In this document: piece by piece, positions 37,949-46,427 of the stretch
Numbering within the stretch: position 1 is the stretch's first letter
How the letters are laid out: every line of letters begins with the position of its first letter
Assembly: GCA_964019655.1 (NCBI GenBank)
Contig: CAXHTR010000008.1
Coordinates: forward strand, 1,054,001-1,118,000
Source: Perkinsela sp. pyNocScin1
Lineage: Eukaryota > Euglenozoa > Kinetoplastea > Prokinetoplastida > Perkinselidae
Length of the DNA stretch: 64,000 nucleotides
Reading direction: 5' to 3'
Translations under genes and position numbers: made by a program
Notes under the pieces: model-generated
Told to the model about the DNA's origin: nothing
The model's input: the letters and a program-made list of their open reading frames with translations, nothing else
Databases searched by the model: none

Positions 37949-38476
37949 ATGTTCACCGCTACGGCCACTCGCTTCCTGAGCAAAACCTGGCGCACGATCG
38001 CCCGCTGCCCCACCAAGGGCGGCGAGAAGCTCGTCTCCCGCGCTGTCTCCATCTTCGTCCGGAAGAACTACGTCGCCCCCGCGACCACTCCCCAGAACCG
38101 CATGACGCCGATCCTCAGGCTCCGCAACAGGTACATGCGCCTCACCCGCGCGGAGCGCGCGCCGTACGAGAAGCAGGCCGCCGCCAACGCCGCGCGCATC
38201 GCCGAGCGCGAAAAGGTCTTCAAAGACGCCTCTGCCTCCGCTTTCCGCGTCTTCTCCACCGAGAACTTCAAGCGGTACTACAGGGCCGCCGAGGGCAGTC
38301 CCAGCACGCGCATGACTTCGGCCGTGAAGGCGATGGGCGAGAAGTGGAAGACCATGCGCAATGCGACCAAAGAGCCCTACTTCACTGCGGCCAGGAAGAT
38401 CCGCTTGGACGCCATCCCCAAGCGCGACAAGATGATCGAGGTCTACTACAAGAACTGCCCCAAGCCTCATAAATGA
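37949..38476 (+). CDS. mitochondrial HMG-box protein A
   Basis: 175 aa. The N-terminus MFTATATRFLSKTWRTIARC is a convincing mitochondrial presequence. Two divergent HMG-like boxes follow: one starting at VSIFVRKNYV with RYMRLTRAERAPYEKQAA, and one at ASAFRVFSTENFKRYY with EKWKTMRNATKEPYFTAA. The protein is very basic. It shares the block IARCPxKGGxK ... V-x-IFV-x-KN with the next gene, so the two are tandem paralogs. HMG-box proteins package mitochondrial DNA (TFAM/Abf2; kinetoplast-associated HMG proteins), the likely role here. Confidence 0.82.
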   Translation: MFTATATRFLSKTWRTIARCPTKGGEKLVSRAVSIFVRKNYVAPATTPQNRMTPILRLRNRYMRLTRAERAPYEKQAAANAARIAEREKVFKDASASAFRVFSTENFKRYYRAAEGSPSTRMTSAVKAMGEKWKTMRNATKEPYFTAARKIRLDAIPKRDKMIEVYYKNCPKPHK

Positions 38477-38574
38477 TTTTTTTAGAGTTTAATGTGCCCA
38501 GTCATTTAGGAGTATTTGTCAATTGAGAAAATCATTAATTTCTACGAATTTTCAGTTTCTCTCATTCAGTTCCA

Positions 38575-39075
38575 ATGCTTGCCTGTAGTCGCTTGTGCCT
38601 TCTGCAGCCCTCGTTCCGCGCGATCGCCCGCTGCCCTGTCAAAGGCGGCGCCAAGATTCAGACGAATCCCGTGAACATCTTCGTGCACAAGAACCGCCCC
38701 AAGGGCGCGAGCGTCAGCTCGGCGCACTTTACAAAACTGTACAAGCGCTGGAACGCCATGTCCAAGCAGAAGCGCGCGCCGTACGTCAACATCGCCGCCC
38801 TCAACGCCGAGCGCGTCCAGCGCCGCCAGGCCGCCTTCAAGAACAGAATGCTGAGCGGCTACGCGCTCTTCGCGAAGAAATTTTTGCGGCAGCTCGCCAA
38901 GGGCCCCGGCGGCAGCCAGCGCGAGCGCACGGCGCGCGCCGCGGAGGCGCTCGCTGCCCGGTGGGCCAGGCTCCGGCCCACCTACAAGGCGGTGTACCAA
39001 AAAAAGGCCGCCAAGATCCGTGCGGAGGCGGTGGCCACTGTGAAGAAAATGGTCCAGGTGTACCACGCCAAGTGA
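38575..39075 (+). CDS. mitochondrial HMG-box protein B
   Basis: 166 aa, tandem paralog of the preceding gene: FRAIARCPVKGGAKI, PVNIFVHKNR, RWNAMSKQKRAPYVNIAA (box 1) and GYALFAKKFLRQLAKG with RWARLRPTYKAVYQKKAA (box 2). Basic throughout, with an N-terminal MLACSRLCLLQPSFRAIAR presequence. One hundred bases separate it from its paralog. Probable mitochondrial DNA packaging factor, by composition and family. Confidence 0.8.
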   Translation: MLACSRLCLLQPSFRAIARCPVKGGAKIQTNPVNIFVHKNRPKGASVSSAHFTKLYKRWNAMSKQKRAPYVNIAALNAERVQRRQAAFKNRMLSGYALFAKKFLRQLAKGPGGSQRERTARAAEALAARWARLRPTYKAVYQKKAAKIRAEAVATVKKMVQVYHAK

Positions 39076-39189
39076 TAAAGTGAAGAGCCAAAAGGGCGAA
39101 GATCAGAGAAAGTCCCAAAGTGATTTTTAGTAATTTTGAGACGAATTCTTAAAAAAGATTTCCGAAATCATCCAATTTCACAACTTTAA

Positions 39190-40917
39190 ATGCGTCCCAC
39201 GAACACAAACGGCTCAGCGCTCTCGTCCGAACGGCTCCACGAGCTCCGGGCCGCCGCCGAGGGCTTATTCAAGTCCAAGCAGCGCGACCTCACTAACCTG
39301 GCTGCCAAGCGCGCGAACCTCGCGCACGTCAATGAAAAGCAGGCCGAGCTCGACGCCCTGATACAAACGGTCAGCTGCGAGCTCACGGCCTACGAGGCCC
39401 GCTGGGAGCACACGCGCGAGGTGCGCATCCCCGAGGTCCAGGAGGCCATCGCGCTCGAGACCGCGGCCATCGAGCAGCTCGACGCAGCCACGAAAATCCT
39501 GCGCGCAAGCGTCGCGAAGACCGCGCTGCCCCTGGCCCTCCACGAGAACAGCATCATCCCAGAGATTCTCCAAAAAATGGAAAATGCGCCGGAGGCGAAG
39601 GGCACAGCCGAAATCGCAGAGCTCGAGGCCAAGGCTGCGGCGCACGAGGCCGTGATCGAGGCAAAGCAGGCGGTGATGGCTGAGATCCTGACAGAAGCGC
39701 CCGACGGACCCAACGGAATAGCGACGGCGAAGCTCATGGACTTTGTCGCTTCAGCGCAAGAAAAGCTGGAGGCTGTGGACTGCACTCTGGGGGGTGAAAC
39801 GTCAATGGAGGGGGATCGCACCAATTTGAGTAAAAATGCAAACAAAACAGAACTCGAAGCCATTGAAGCAGAGCTGCGTGGACTCTTGGAAGAAGAAAAC
39901 CGCTGTGGGGGCCTGCAAAAGCGTCTCGAAGCTATCGAGAGATCGCTATGGCCAGTGGTCCAAAAGGCCTTTGAAATTCATGAGGTCACCGCTGTGCTGG
40001 AAAATAAACGCACCGACCAGGCCATGGCGATCAGTCAGCTGCGGGTTATGACAGAGGACCAGGAGGCTGCAGCCAGCAAAGCGCGCACAGATGTCGAGGC
40101 CCTCCGCGAGAAGCTGAGCGCGGTCCAGCAGCAGGCGACCGAGATGGAAGCAGCCCGCGACGCCAGCGCGGCGAACACTGCCATCATGGAGTCCGACATC
40201 GCAGCGATAGACGAGAAAATCGCAGCGGTTGGCGCTGCGCACGAGGAACAGCGCAAAATTGTTCAGGACTTTGAAGATGATGCGCTACCGGAAAAGTGCG
40301 CGGACCTGGAAGCGGCGAAGGCAGCGGCTGAGTTGCAGGCAATGGCTTTGAATGAAGAAAACAGCGAAATTGAAGCGCAGATCGCATTAGCCAAGGAAGA
40401 ACTGGCAGCAGAGGCCGAGCGACTGGAAAAGCTCGACAACATTACAAATGCGCTGCATGCGATACTCACAGAGATCGAAGTCTTTTTTGACAGCTCAGAG
40501 ATGCAGCACAAGGTCGCTGCCCTCGGCGACGAGCTCTTCGAGGTGTGGGACACTGGCGCTCGGCGACAGGCGAAGAAGCGCATCGAAAAGTGCCGCAGTG
40601 GCGAAGATTCTGAGTCAATGAGCAGCGAAGTGACGGCCGATGAAATCGACAGCGAGCCGATCTACGCGGCGCGCAAGGCTCTATTATTAAACGCTGTGCA
40701 GTGCAGCCACGACTTTGCGGATGGGCTGCGCTGTGCGCTGACAAAGCTCGAGGGGCCTTTGACGATGACCCCGCGCGGGGCGAAGATCATGCAGCGCGCG
40801 AGAGAGCTGCTGGACTGCGTCGCGAACGACGCGGTGGCCGCGGAGGTAACGACGGCGCAGAGCGTTGAACGGTGCGCGCATTTACGCAAGGAGCTCACGG
40901 AGGAGTACGGGGAGTAA
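39190..40917 (+). CDS. long coiled-coil protein
   Basis: 575 aa, almost entirely Ala/Glu/Leu-rich heptad sequence (e.g. residues about 130-170, 215-260 and 285-430), with a short break (about 455-490) containing an acidic patch (SGEDSESMSSEVTADEIDSE) and a helical C-terminus. No motor, kinase or kinetochore motif is visible. Cytoskeletal, kinetochore or structural roles are all possible. It is the last plus-strand gene before the convergent switch near 41 kb. Confidence 0.82.
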   Translation: MRPTNTNGSALSSERLHELRAAAEGLFKSKQRDLTNLAAKRANLAHVNEKQAELDALIQTVSCELTAYEARWEHTREVRIPEVQEAIALETAAIEQLDAATKILRASVAKTALPLALHENSIIPEILQKMENAPEAKGTAEIAELEAKAAAHEAVIEAKQAVMAEILTEAPDGPNGIATAKLMDFVASAQEKLEAVDCTLGGETSMEGDRTNLSKNANKTELEAIEAELRGLLEEENRCGGLQKRLEAIERSLWPVVQKAFEIHEVTAVLENKRTDQAMAISQLRVMTEDQEAAASKARTDVEALREKLSAVQQQATEMEAARDASAANTAIMESDIAAIDEKIAAVGAAHEEQRKIVQDFEDDALPEKCADLEAAKAAAELQAMALNEENSEIEAQIALAKEELAAEAERLEKLDNITNALHAILTEIEVFFDSSEMQHKVAALGDELFEVWDTGARRQAKKRIEKCRSGEDSESMSSEVTADEIDSEPIYAARKALLLNAVQCSHDFADGLRCALTKLEGPLTMTPRGAKIMQRARELLDCVANDAVAAEVTTAQSVERCAHLRKELTEEYGE

Positions 40918-41340
40918 GGGATGGGAAATATTTATTGAGTGAAGTGAAAATCTATGATACATATGACTTGCAATTGAAAAGATGAATTGGGCTGAAAATA
41001 CATGTGATTGGTGAAAAAAATAAGAAATGTGCGAGAATGTAATGTCCGATCGCTTCCTGGCTTCATCAGCTGTATATCATCCAAATTTATCAATTTTCGT
41101 ATTTTTCACAATGTTCGCAGGCTGAATAGGACTGGAGGTGAAAAAAGCAAAGCCCGACGCAGACGTGCTCCGCTAGAGATCATTCATCATATCTCATAGC
41201 GACGGAAAAGTCTGCAAGATAAACGTGTTCTGGCAGTGGTAGAGCCGTGTCTGCCAGAGCTGATGACACCGCCTTCGATATCGAAGGAACAAAATGGGGT
41301 TAACTTTGGGCTGTACTGAATCGATAGTGCGTGTCAAGCT
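40918..41340. other. convergent strand-switch spacer
   Basis: About 420 AT-rich bases between the coiled-coil gene and the transposon relics. No gene seen. Transcription from both sides should end around here. Confidence 0.5.
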
Positions 41341-41715
41341 CTACTTTCTGAGACCTGGCACTGAAGGTAGGATATGATCAAGGGCTTTACGATGCACCTT
41401 CGTTTCCTGTTGTGCCTTCCAATGACGGTCGACAGTGCATCGCGACAGCCCACTGATAAGCTTAGCGAAAAATTTGCCCTTATCATCTTTATGTAAATAA
41501 CGCACGCAGGTCATCACTTGTGCACGCTTTCCGACGCCGGTTGTCTCATCGACTTGCATGCCTTAAGGAAGATCAGAGGCGTTTATTTCTTCGATGACGT
41601 GCGCTTTAACGTCCGCTGACATCTCTTCAATGCACTGCGGGATAATGTTACGATGCAAAACAAGTTTCTTCACTATTTTTCGAGAGCCAGTGTACCCACC
41701 GTTTCGCTCTTCGCT
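41341..41715 (-). pseudogene. hAT-type (ZBED/FAM200-like) transposase fragment
   Basis: One minus-strand frame, interrupted by a TAA at about 41563, reads CIEEMSADVKAHVIEEINAS, then (after the stop) GMQVDETTGVGKRAQVMTCV and RYLHKDDKGKFFAKLISG. This matches the hAT/DUF4371 transposase core in which ...LQLDESTDVSxxAQLLxFVRY follows a VxxxLIxxIKxSxFF helix; the Asp of DETT is the first catalytic residue. Only about 130 residues remain of a protein normally over 500 aa. Confidence 0.72.
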
Positions 41716-42082
41716 ATTGAGCATTCTTGTGGTGAAAGAGAATTTGACGGTCGATCTCGTCTTTTTTAATCTCTTTGAAGTGCTCTTCTGCAAGTCCCCG
41801 GATGAGTTTTCTGTTTGCCACAGTGTTACTGTGGAGGAGAACAGGATCTGGGTTCAAACGTCTCTTGCACAGGCCCAAAAAGTTTTCAATGCAATTGAAG
41901 TCCAGGCTACACTCCGGCCATTGGCACAGGCCCAAGAAGTTTTCAATGCAATTGAAGTCCAGGCTACACTCCGGCCATTGGCACAGGCCCCAGAAGTTTT
42001 CAACGCAATTGAAGTCCGGGCTGCACCCCGGCCATTGGCACATCACTTTGTAGCCCGCAAGCCGATCATTGCACTTTCGCAT
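41714..42082 (-). pseudogene. Tc1/mariner transposase C-terminus with triplicated third motif
   Basis: The minus-strand frame reads CQWPGCSPDFNCVENFWGLC, then two copies of QWPECSLDFNCIENFLGLC, then KRRLNPDPVLLHSN and KLIRGLAEEHFKEIKKDEID. In Tc1/mariner transposases WPAxSPDLNPIENLWG is the third catalytic block and a helical C-terminus follows it. Only the C-terminal piece remains, and its catalytic block is tandemly repeated. It abuts the hAT fragment and overlaps it by at most about 80 bases in another frame. Confidence 0.75.
41869..42042. repeat. 57-base tandem repeat, three copies
   Basis: Equivalent positions recur at 41881, 41938 and 41995, a 57-base period. Copies one and two are nearly identical; the third (right) copy has diverged and is closest to the intact transposase motif. 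The unit encodes 19 residues, so the frame is kept. Confidence 0.88.
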
Positions 42083-43117
42083 TCTTTGATAAAGAGTTTT
42101 CAGATGTACTGTTACTGAGATTTTCGAGTGAAGGGTACCTTCTTAATGATGGAATCATTAGGGGCGGCTCGCCTTGGGTGGAACTACAGTTCGACCGTTA
42201 GTTCGCTGATCCATTGGTTGGGCCTCCGCGCGGTTGTCACATGATCTCACTAATCTTCCAGTGTACACCTCAAATGCATGTAAAAGTGAGGGTGTCCTAC
42301 ATGTGCGCATGTATGTGCACAGAATATATCAGCTTTTCCAGCAAGTTTGTCATTGGTTACTGAGTGCTGCGACATAATGTGGAAGATATCAAGCAAATAG
42401 CAGGATGCAATGTATGCGTTCACTAGGAAAGCAAGGAATGCTCTACTTTGCATGAGAGAGACAGTCCCCTGAGGCGCATATCTCAGTCTCACGAGGCATA
42501 AAAGATCAAGCTTCTCATACCAATTAAGTACAGAAACTGAACTAATGTAGCAGAAATTAGTTGATAGGATCATGAGCTACCCGGATCATGATTTTTAAGT
42601 GTTGTTCTATTTAACTAGCTGTGTATTGTAATTGAAATCTGGTAACTCACTCACGCCGTACTTGGTAAAGGCCTGTAATCCTACCCGTTGACGGTGGTTC
42701 GAACCGACATAGGCCGATTTTTGGCCATCATTTTTTTGAGTGAGCACCTTCGGCACGAGCATGCGTGACGCTTCTGATTCTTTACCGGTTATCCGAATGC
42801 TGCATGTGATCTCACTTCTCTTCCATCGTAACCAATAAAATGCGGGGCAGAGGCTGTGTCCTGCGAAGAGCAGCAACTTCTTTGACCACGAAGGCAGCTG
42901 AACTTCGCATAGGCTGATTCCCGTGAGAAGCTGCAACAGATTTATTTCAGCGCACATTCAACAAATGTTAAAGAAACAAGAAGAAATAAAAAATATTGCG
43001 CGCACAAGATCATGAAAATTCAGTTATTAAAAATGGGACGAATCTACCCTCAAAAGAAGACTAAGGAGCATTCTTCGTTGCTAGCGCACACTTCTTCCGG
43101 CGGCGAATCTTCCGCGC
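42083..43117. other. gene-poor region, no gene supported
   Basis: About 1 kb between transposon relics and HMG protein C. Two minus-strand ORFs of 107 and 116 codons (42573-42250 and 42957-42607) show no recognisable family, no clear leader and cysteine/leucine-rich, uneven composition. They may be further transposon debris. Confidence 0.5.
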
Positions 43118-43774
43118 TTACTCTGGAATGCATGCCTCACGGCGCTCCCGCGTGAGCTGTGCGGCGCGCTCAGCCCACTGTGCCTTCTCCGATGCGTCCA
43201 TCGCTCGCCACTGCTGGCCGAGGACGCTGCAGATCTGCGGGTTCTTCATGCCTTCTTTAAAAAGTGCCATGCGCTTTTCTTTCAAAAACATTGCGAATGG
43301 GTTTATGATATAGCCCCGCTGGCGTTTGACCACATGCGTACCAGCCTTGATCGCTGCCCAGCGCTTCTCCGTGAGCTCCTTCGCTTTTACGTTCCACTCG
43401 GCCTTCTCGCTTTCCGGCATCGCCCGCCAGCTTTCCGCGATCTTTTTGGCAACGGCGCCGATAGTTGCACGGCCAGCAATCCTATACCCTTCGGCCGCAA
43501 GTTTGGGGCGCATGGCCATTGAGTAGCCGAAGAACGGTGTGATCTTCTTTTGGATTCTCCTCTGCTCACGGCTGCATGTCACCTTCTGAGGCTTTACGAC
43601 CGGGGCCGTTGCAGCCGCCAGAGCGACCCACTCCGCCCGCTTCTCGGGGGACAGCGCCCGCCACTCAGGTGCGATGCGCTTTAACGCCTGATGCCCTGGC
43701 GTATTGGCGTACGTGGGCTCCTTGAATTTCGATTTCACGAAGAGATGCCAGGCGCACTGACGCACGGGTCTCAT
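43118..43774 (-). CDS. three-box HMG protein C
   Basis: 218 aa from the ATG at 43774, chosen because a pyrimidine tract ending in CAG lies immediately before it; an upstream in-frame ATG (43855) lacks one. Three HMG-like boxes are seen: QCAWHLFVKSKFKE with EWRALSPEKRAEWVALAA; PFFGYSMAMRPKLAAEG with SWRAMPESEKAEWNVKAK; and NPFAMFLKEKRMALFKEG with QWRAMDASEKAQWAERAA. Strongly basic. Three-box mitochondrial HMG proteins are unusual, so nuclear chromatin is possible too; a short basic N-terminus (MRPVRQCAWHLFVKSK) allows mitochondrial import. Confidence 0.82.
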   Translation of the reverse strand: MRPVRQCAWHLFVKSKFKEPTYANTPGHQALKRIAPEWRALSPEKRAEWVALAAATAPVVKPQKVTCSREQRRIQKKITPFFGYSMAMRPKLAAEGYRIAGRATIGAVAKKIAESWRAMPESEKAEWNVKAKELTEKRWAAIKAGTHVVKRQRGYIINPFAMFLKEKRMALFKEGMKNPQICSVLGQQWRAMDASEKAQWAERAAQLTRERREACIPE

Positions 43775-43805
43775 TCTGAATGCGCAAAAGTGAAAAGATT
43801 GGAAA
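43775..43805 (-). promoter_or_regulatory. probable trans-splice acceptor of HMG protein C
   Basis: On the minus strand a T/C-rich run leads to CAG, one base before the ATG at 43774. It decides the start of this gene. Confidence 0.5.
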
Positions 43806-44051
43806 ATGTAACAGCGTAAATCCTTCTTCGATGCACAGCATAAACTGTGTGGCATTTCGTCTTCCACTTTTTCAGTGGGCTTTTACTCAGGATACGAAGG
43901 CCTACGAATTCGGATAACACTGGGGCTGACAAGTTCCCTCTGGAGCTTCATCATGGGACGAGCAGGACTTCACTTTACTTGACCTACGCCAGCCTATCTC
44001 ACCCCAGTCTTTCCCTCACACTTTTCTCCTATTCATAGAAAATCTCTTCGC

Positions 44052-45773
44052 CTACACCGGCGAGACATACGACTCCCCCAGCACTTCTCGAACACAAAAC
44101 TTCACTGCGCGCTCAAAGTTGACCTCACCGCCTACCTCGTACCACACCGGCGCCCGCACGCGCATGTCCTCACCCGCGCCCGCCGTGCCCTCGCGCTTCA
44201 GGCTGTTGCCAACGAGCGCCTGCGCGACAGCCGCGCGCTCGAGCGGCAGCGCCCCGGGCACCTCGCCCGCGTCCTTCTGCCGCACGAAGCGCTGCTCAGG
44301 CAGCGCCACGTGGTTGAACAGCACGCGCTCGAGGACCTCCCAGCGCCGGTCCGCCGGCGGGTCCGCCCGCACGAGCGTACGGAGCGCTGGGTCGTTTGTG
44401 AGCTTGCTCCTGGCTGTGTCCCAGTTCAAAAATACAATCGATTTGACTGGGCACGGCTGCATGCCCCACACGCGGCCCTTGCCGTAGCACGCTGTGACAT
44501 TCACTGGGACCTCACGCGCGATCTCCCAGAGCGCGTGCTCTGAGTTTGTTTCGAGATAGGACTGGGCGAGCTGCGGCGTGATAGTCTGCTCAATACAATT
44601 ATTTGGGAAGAGCGAGCCGATGGCCGTGCCGACGCGCACAGAGTGGAACAGCGGGTTGCCGGTGACCTCCACGACCGTTTCATGAGACTTTTGCGCAAGT
44701 GCGAGCACGCCGATCTCACTCGTCACGAGCTGCGCGCTGGGGCAGCACGCGAGGATGTGGTGGGCGAGCGTTCGGCGCCCGCTGCCGCGCGGGCCGATGA
44801 TCAGTACAGCTTCACCCTTTGGCGTGCACACTGCTGTGCAGTACACGCTGAAGGCGTCGGGGTCGAGAGGCCCAGCCGCCTCGTCGGACGGCGGCCGCAG
44901 GAGGCGGACAGGCCCGAGCCACGGGCTCGCGGCGCGCAGCGCCTGGGTGACGACTGCGAGTCGGAAAAACGTCGCCATGGACGACCAGAGCGCCCAGTAG
45001 GCCTCGCTGAGGTGGTGGCGGGGGTCGGCCCAGTCGATTCGTATATTTGCGGCGATAAGCGCGCTCTCGGTGCCCTCGGGCGGGAAGTTGAGGTACACCC
45101 AGGCGCGGCCGTCGCTCGATGCGACGAAGGACGGGGCGCGCAGGGCGGCGCGGTGGTCGAGGAAGAAGCGGTTGGCGAGGGCCTTGGTGTGCTTGATGGC
45201 ACAGTACTCGCCGCGGCGCTGGCGCCCGTACTTGGACTCGAGGACCCACTGGTGGGCGCTGCCGCCGGGGAAGCTGAGGCAGCGGAAGTCCCCGCAGCTG
45301 TTGACAGGGACGTACGCGTCGGGCTGGATGCCGCGGATTTCGAGTCGGCGGGGCACAGAGTCGTTCGCGAGTGCGCGCTTGAGCTTGAGGAGTGGGTGGG
45401 TCACCTGAAGGACCCCTTGCGGGTACGTGCAGACCTCAGCCCCGCACAGCGTGAGGGACACTGCGGCGGGCGCAGCGTCCCGGCCTGTCTCAGTGACAGT
45501 GCCGCACCAGTCGCTCAGAACGGCTGACCGCCAGAGCGCAGCGAATGTGTCGTTGGACGTGGCCACTGTGAAGGTGAACGGGCTCGTGGTGCCCGCGGAG
45601 TCGCTGGGGGCCTCGAGGCGGAACGTCGTGGTGGGCTTGGAGACCTGGCTGCGGATGGCGTCGAAGCAGAGCGGCCGATCGGGTGTCGGGCGGGGTCTGT
45701 GGGTGCTGGGGTAGTAATTTTTGAGTTGGGGCAAGCAGCGGCGCAGCGCGTGGCGCGGAGCGGATGGTCGCAT
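44052..45773 (-). CDS. P-loop protein, HPr-kinase-like, probably mitochondrial
   Basis: 573 aa. The N-terminus MRPSAPRHALRRCLPQLKNY is Arg-rich without acids, a typical mitochondrial presequence. At about residues 328-345 there is a Walker A loop, LIIGPRGSGRRTLAHHIL, followed by LVTSEIGVLAL and later GNPLFHSVRVGTAIGSLF. Placing the P-loop mid-protein with a following D/E-poor strand resembles HprK-type serine kinases and related archaeal and protist proteins, but this is a guess. An N-terminal beta-rich half carries no known motif. Substrate unknown. Confidence 0.78.
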   Translation of the reverse strand: MRPSAPRHALRRCLPQLKNYYPSTHRPRPTPDRPLCFDAIRSQVSKPTTTFRLEAPSDSAGTTSPFTFTVATSNDTFAALWRSAVLSDWCGTVTETGRDAAPAAVSLTLCGAEVCTYPQGVLQVTHPLLKLKRALANDSVPRRLEIRGIQPDAYVPVNSCGDFRCLSFPGGSAHQWVLESKYGRQRRGEYCAIKHTKALANRFFLDHRAALRAPSFVASSDGRAWVYLNFPPEGTESALIAANIRIDWADPRHHLSEAYWALWSSMATFFRLAVVTQALRAASPWLGPVRLLRPPSDEAAGPLDPDAFSVYCTAVCTPKGEAVLIIGPRGSGRRTLAHHILACCPSAQLVTSEIGVLALAQKSHETVVEVTGNPLFHSVRVGTAIGSLFPNNCIEQTITPQLAQSYLETNSEHALWEIAREVPVNVTACYGKGRVWGMQPCPVKSIVFLNWDTARSKLTNDPALRTLVRADPPADRRWEVLERVLFNHVALPEQRFVRQKDAGEVPGALPLERAAVAQALVGNSLKREGTAGAGEDMRVRAPVWYEVGGEVNFERAVKFCVREVLGESYVSPV

Positions 45774-46427
45774 GCTTGAAGTTGGGGTGGTACTACTTTC
45801 AGCAGTTTTGCTTCATGAATTTGATATGATAATGGAGATAGGAATTAAGTTTGGGAGATGCGGTACAGAGCGTTTAGCGTCAACAAGGCAAACAAAGCAA
45901 AGGAGGCCCTCAGGAAGTTGGAGATCTCAAGGCGCGTCTGGTCGGATAGGGAAGAGGCTGACACTCGGGCGACGGGGATTTCAGCAGCGATGGAAAGTGC
46001 GAGCATTCGAAAAGAAAAATGAAAGGTTACACTTTGATGAATGATACAAGACAGATTTGTTCCTATTCAATAAGACAATAAATCGATGCGAAGTACAAAA
46101 CAGAGTTGATAAAGCTAGGCAACTTTCTTGCCAAAGCAATTACATTTTGGGCTTACTCAGGCTGAAAAAGCTGGATGCTGACTTTGCTCTTCGCTGCATG
46201 TTGATGTGGACTTTTACCTGTGAAACTCACCACAGCCACTCGTAGAGGCCCCTAATATAGATTAGAATGCTTCAAAATTCCATTCACTTGCTGCAAGCAT
46301 CATTTTCAAGTATCGAGTAACACTAAAATTATCGTACAATTCAACACTGTCATTCCATGTTCGCAAACTTTTTTCGATCTTCTCCTCTTATTGTATAACT
46401 CTAACTCCTCACTTGAGACCTTACCTC
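45774..46427. other. intergenic, no gene seen
   Basis: About 650 bases between LRR 6 and the P-loop gene; small ORFs only. Confidence 0.55.

Noticed and set aside
42694-42707. GGTTCGAACC, resembling a tRNA T-loop
   Set aside because: The five bases on either side do not pair as a T stem on either strand, and no acceptor, D or anticodon arms could be placed.
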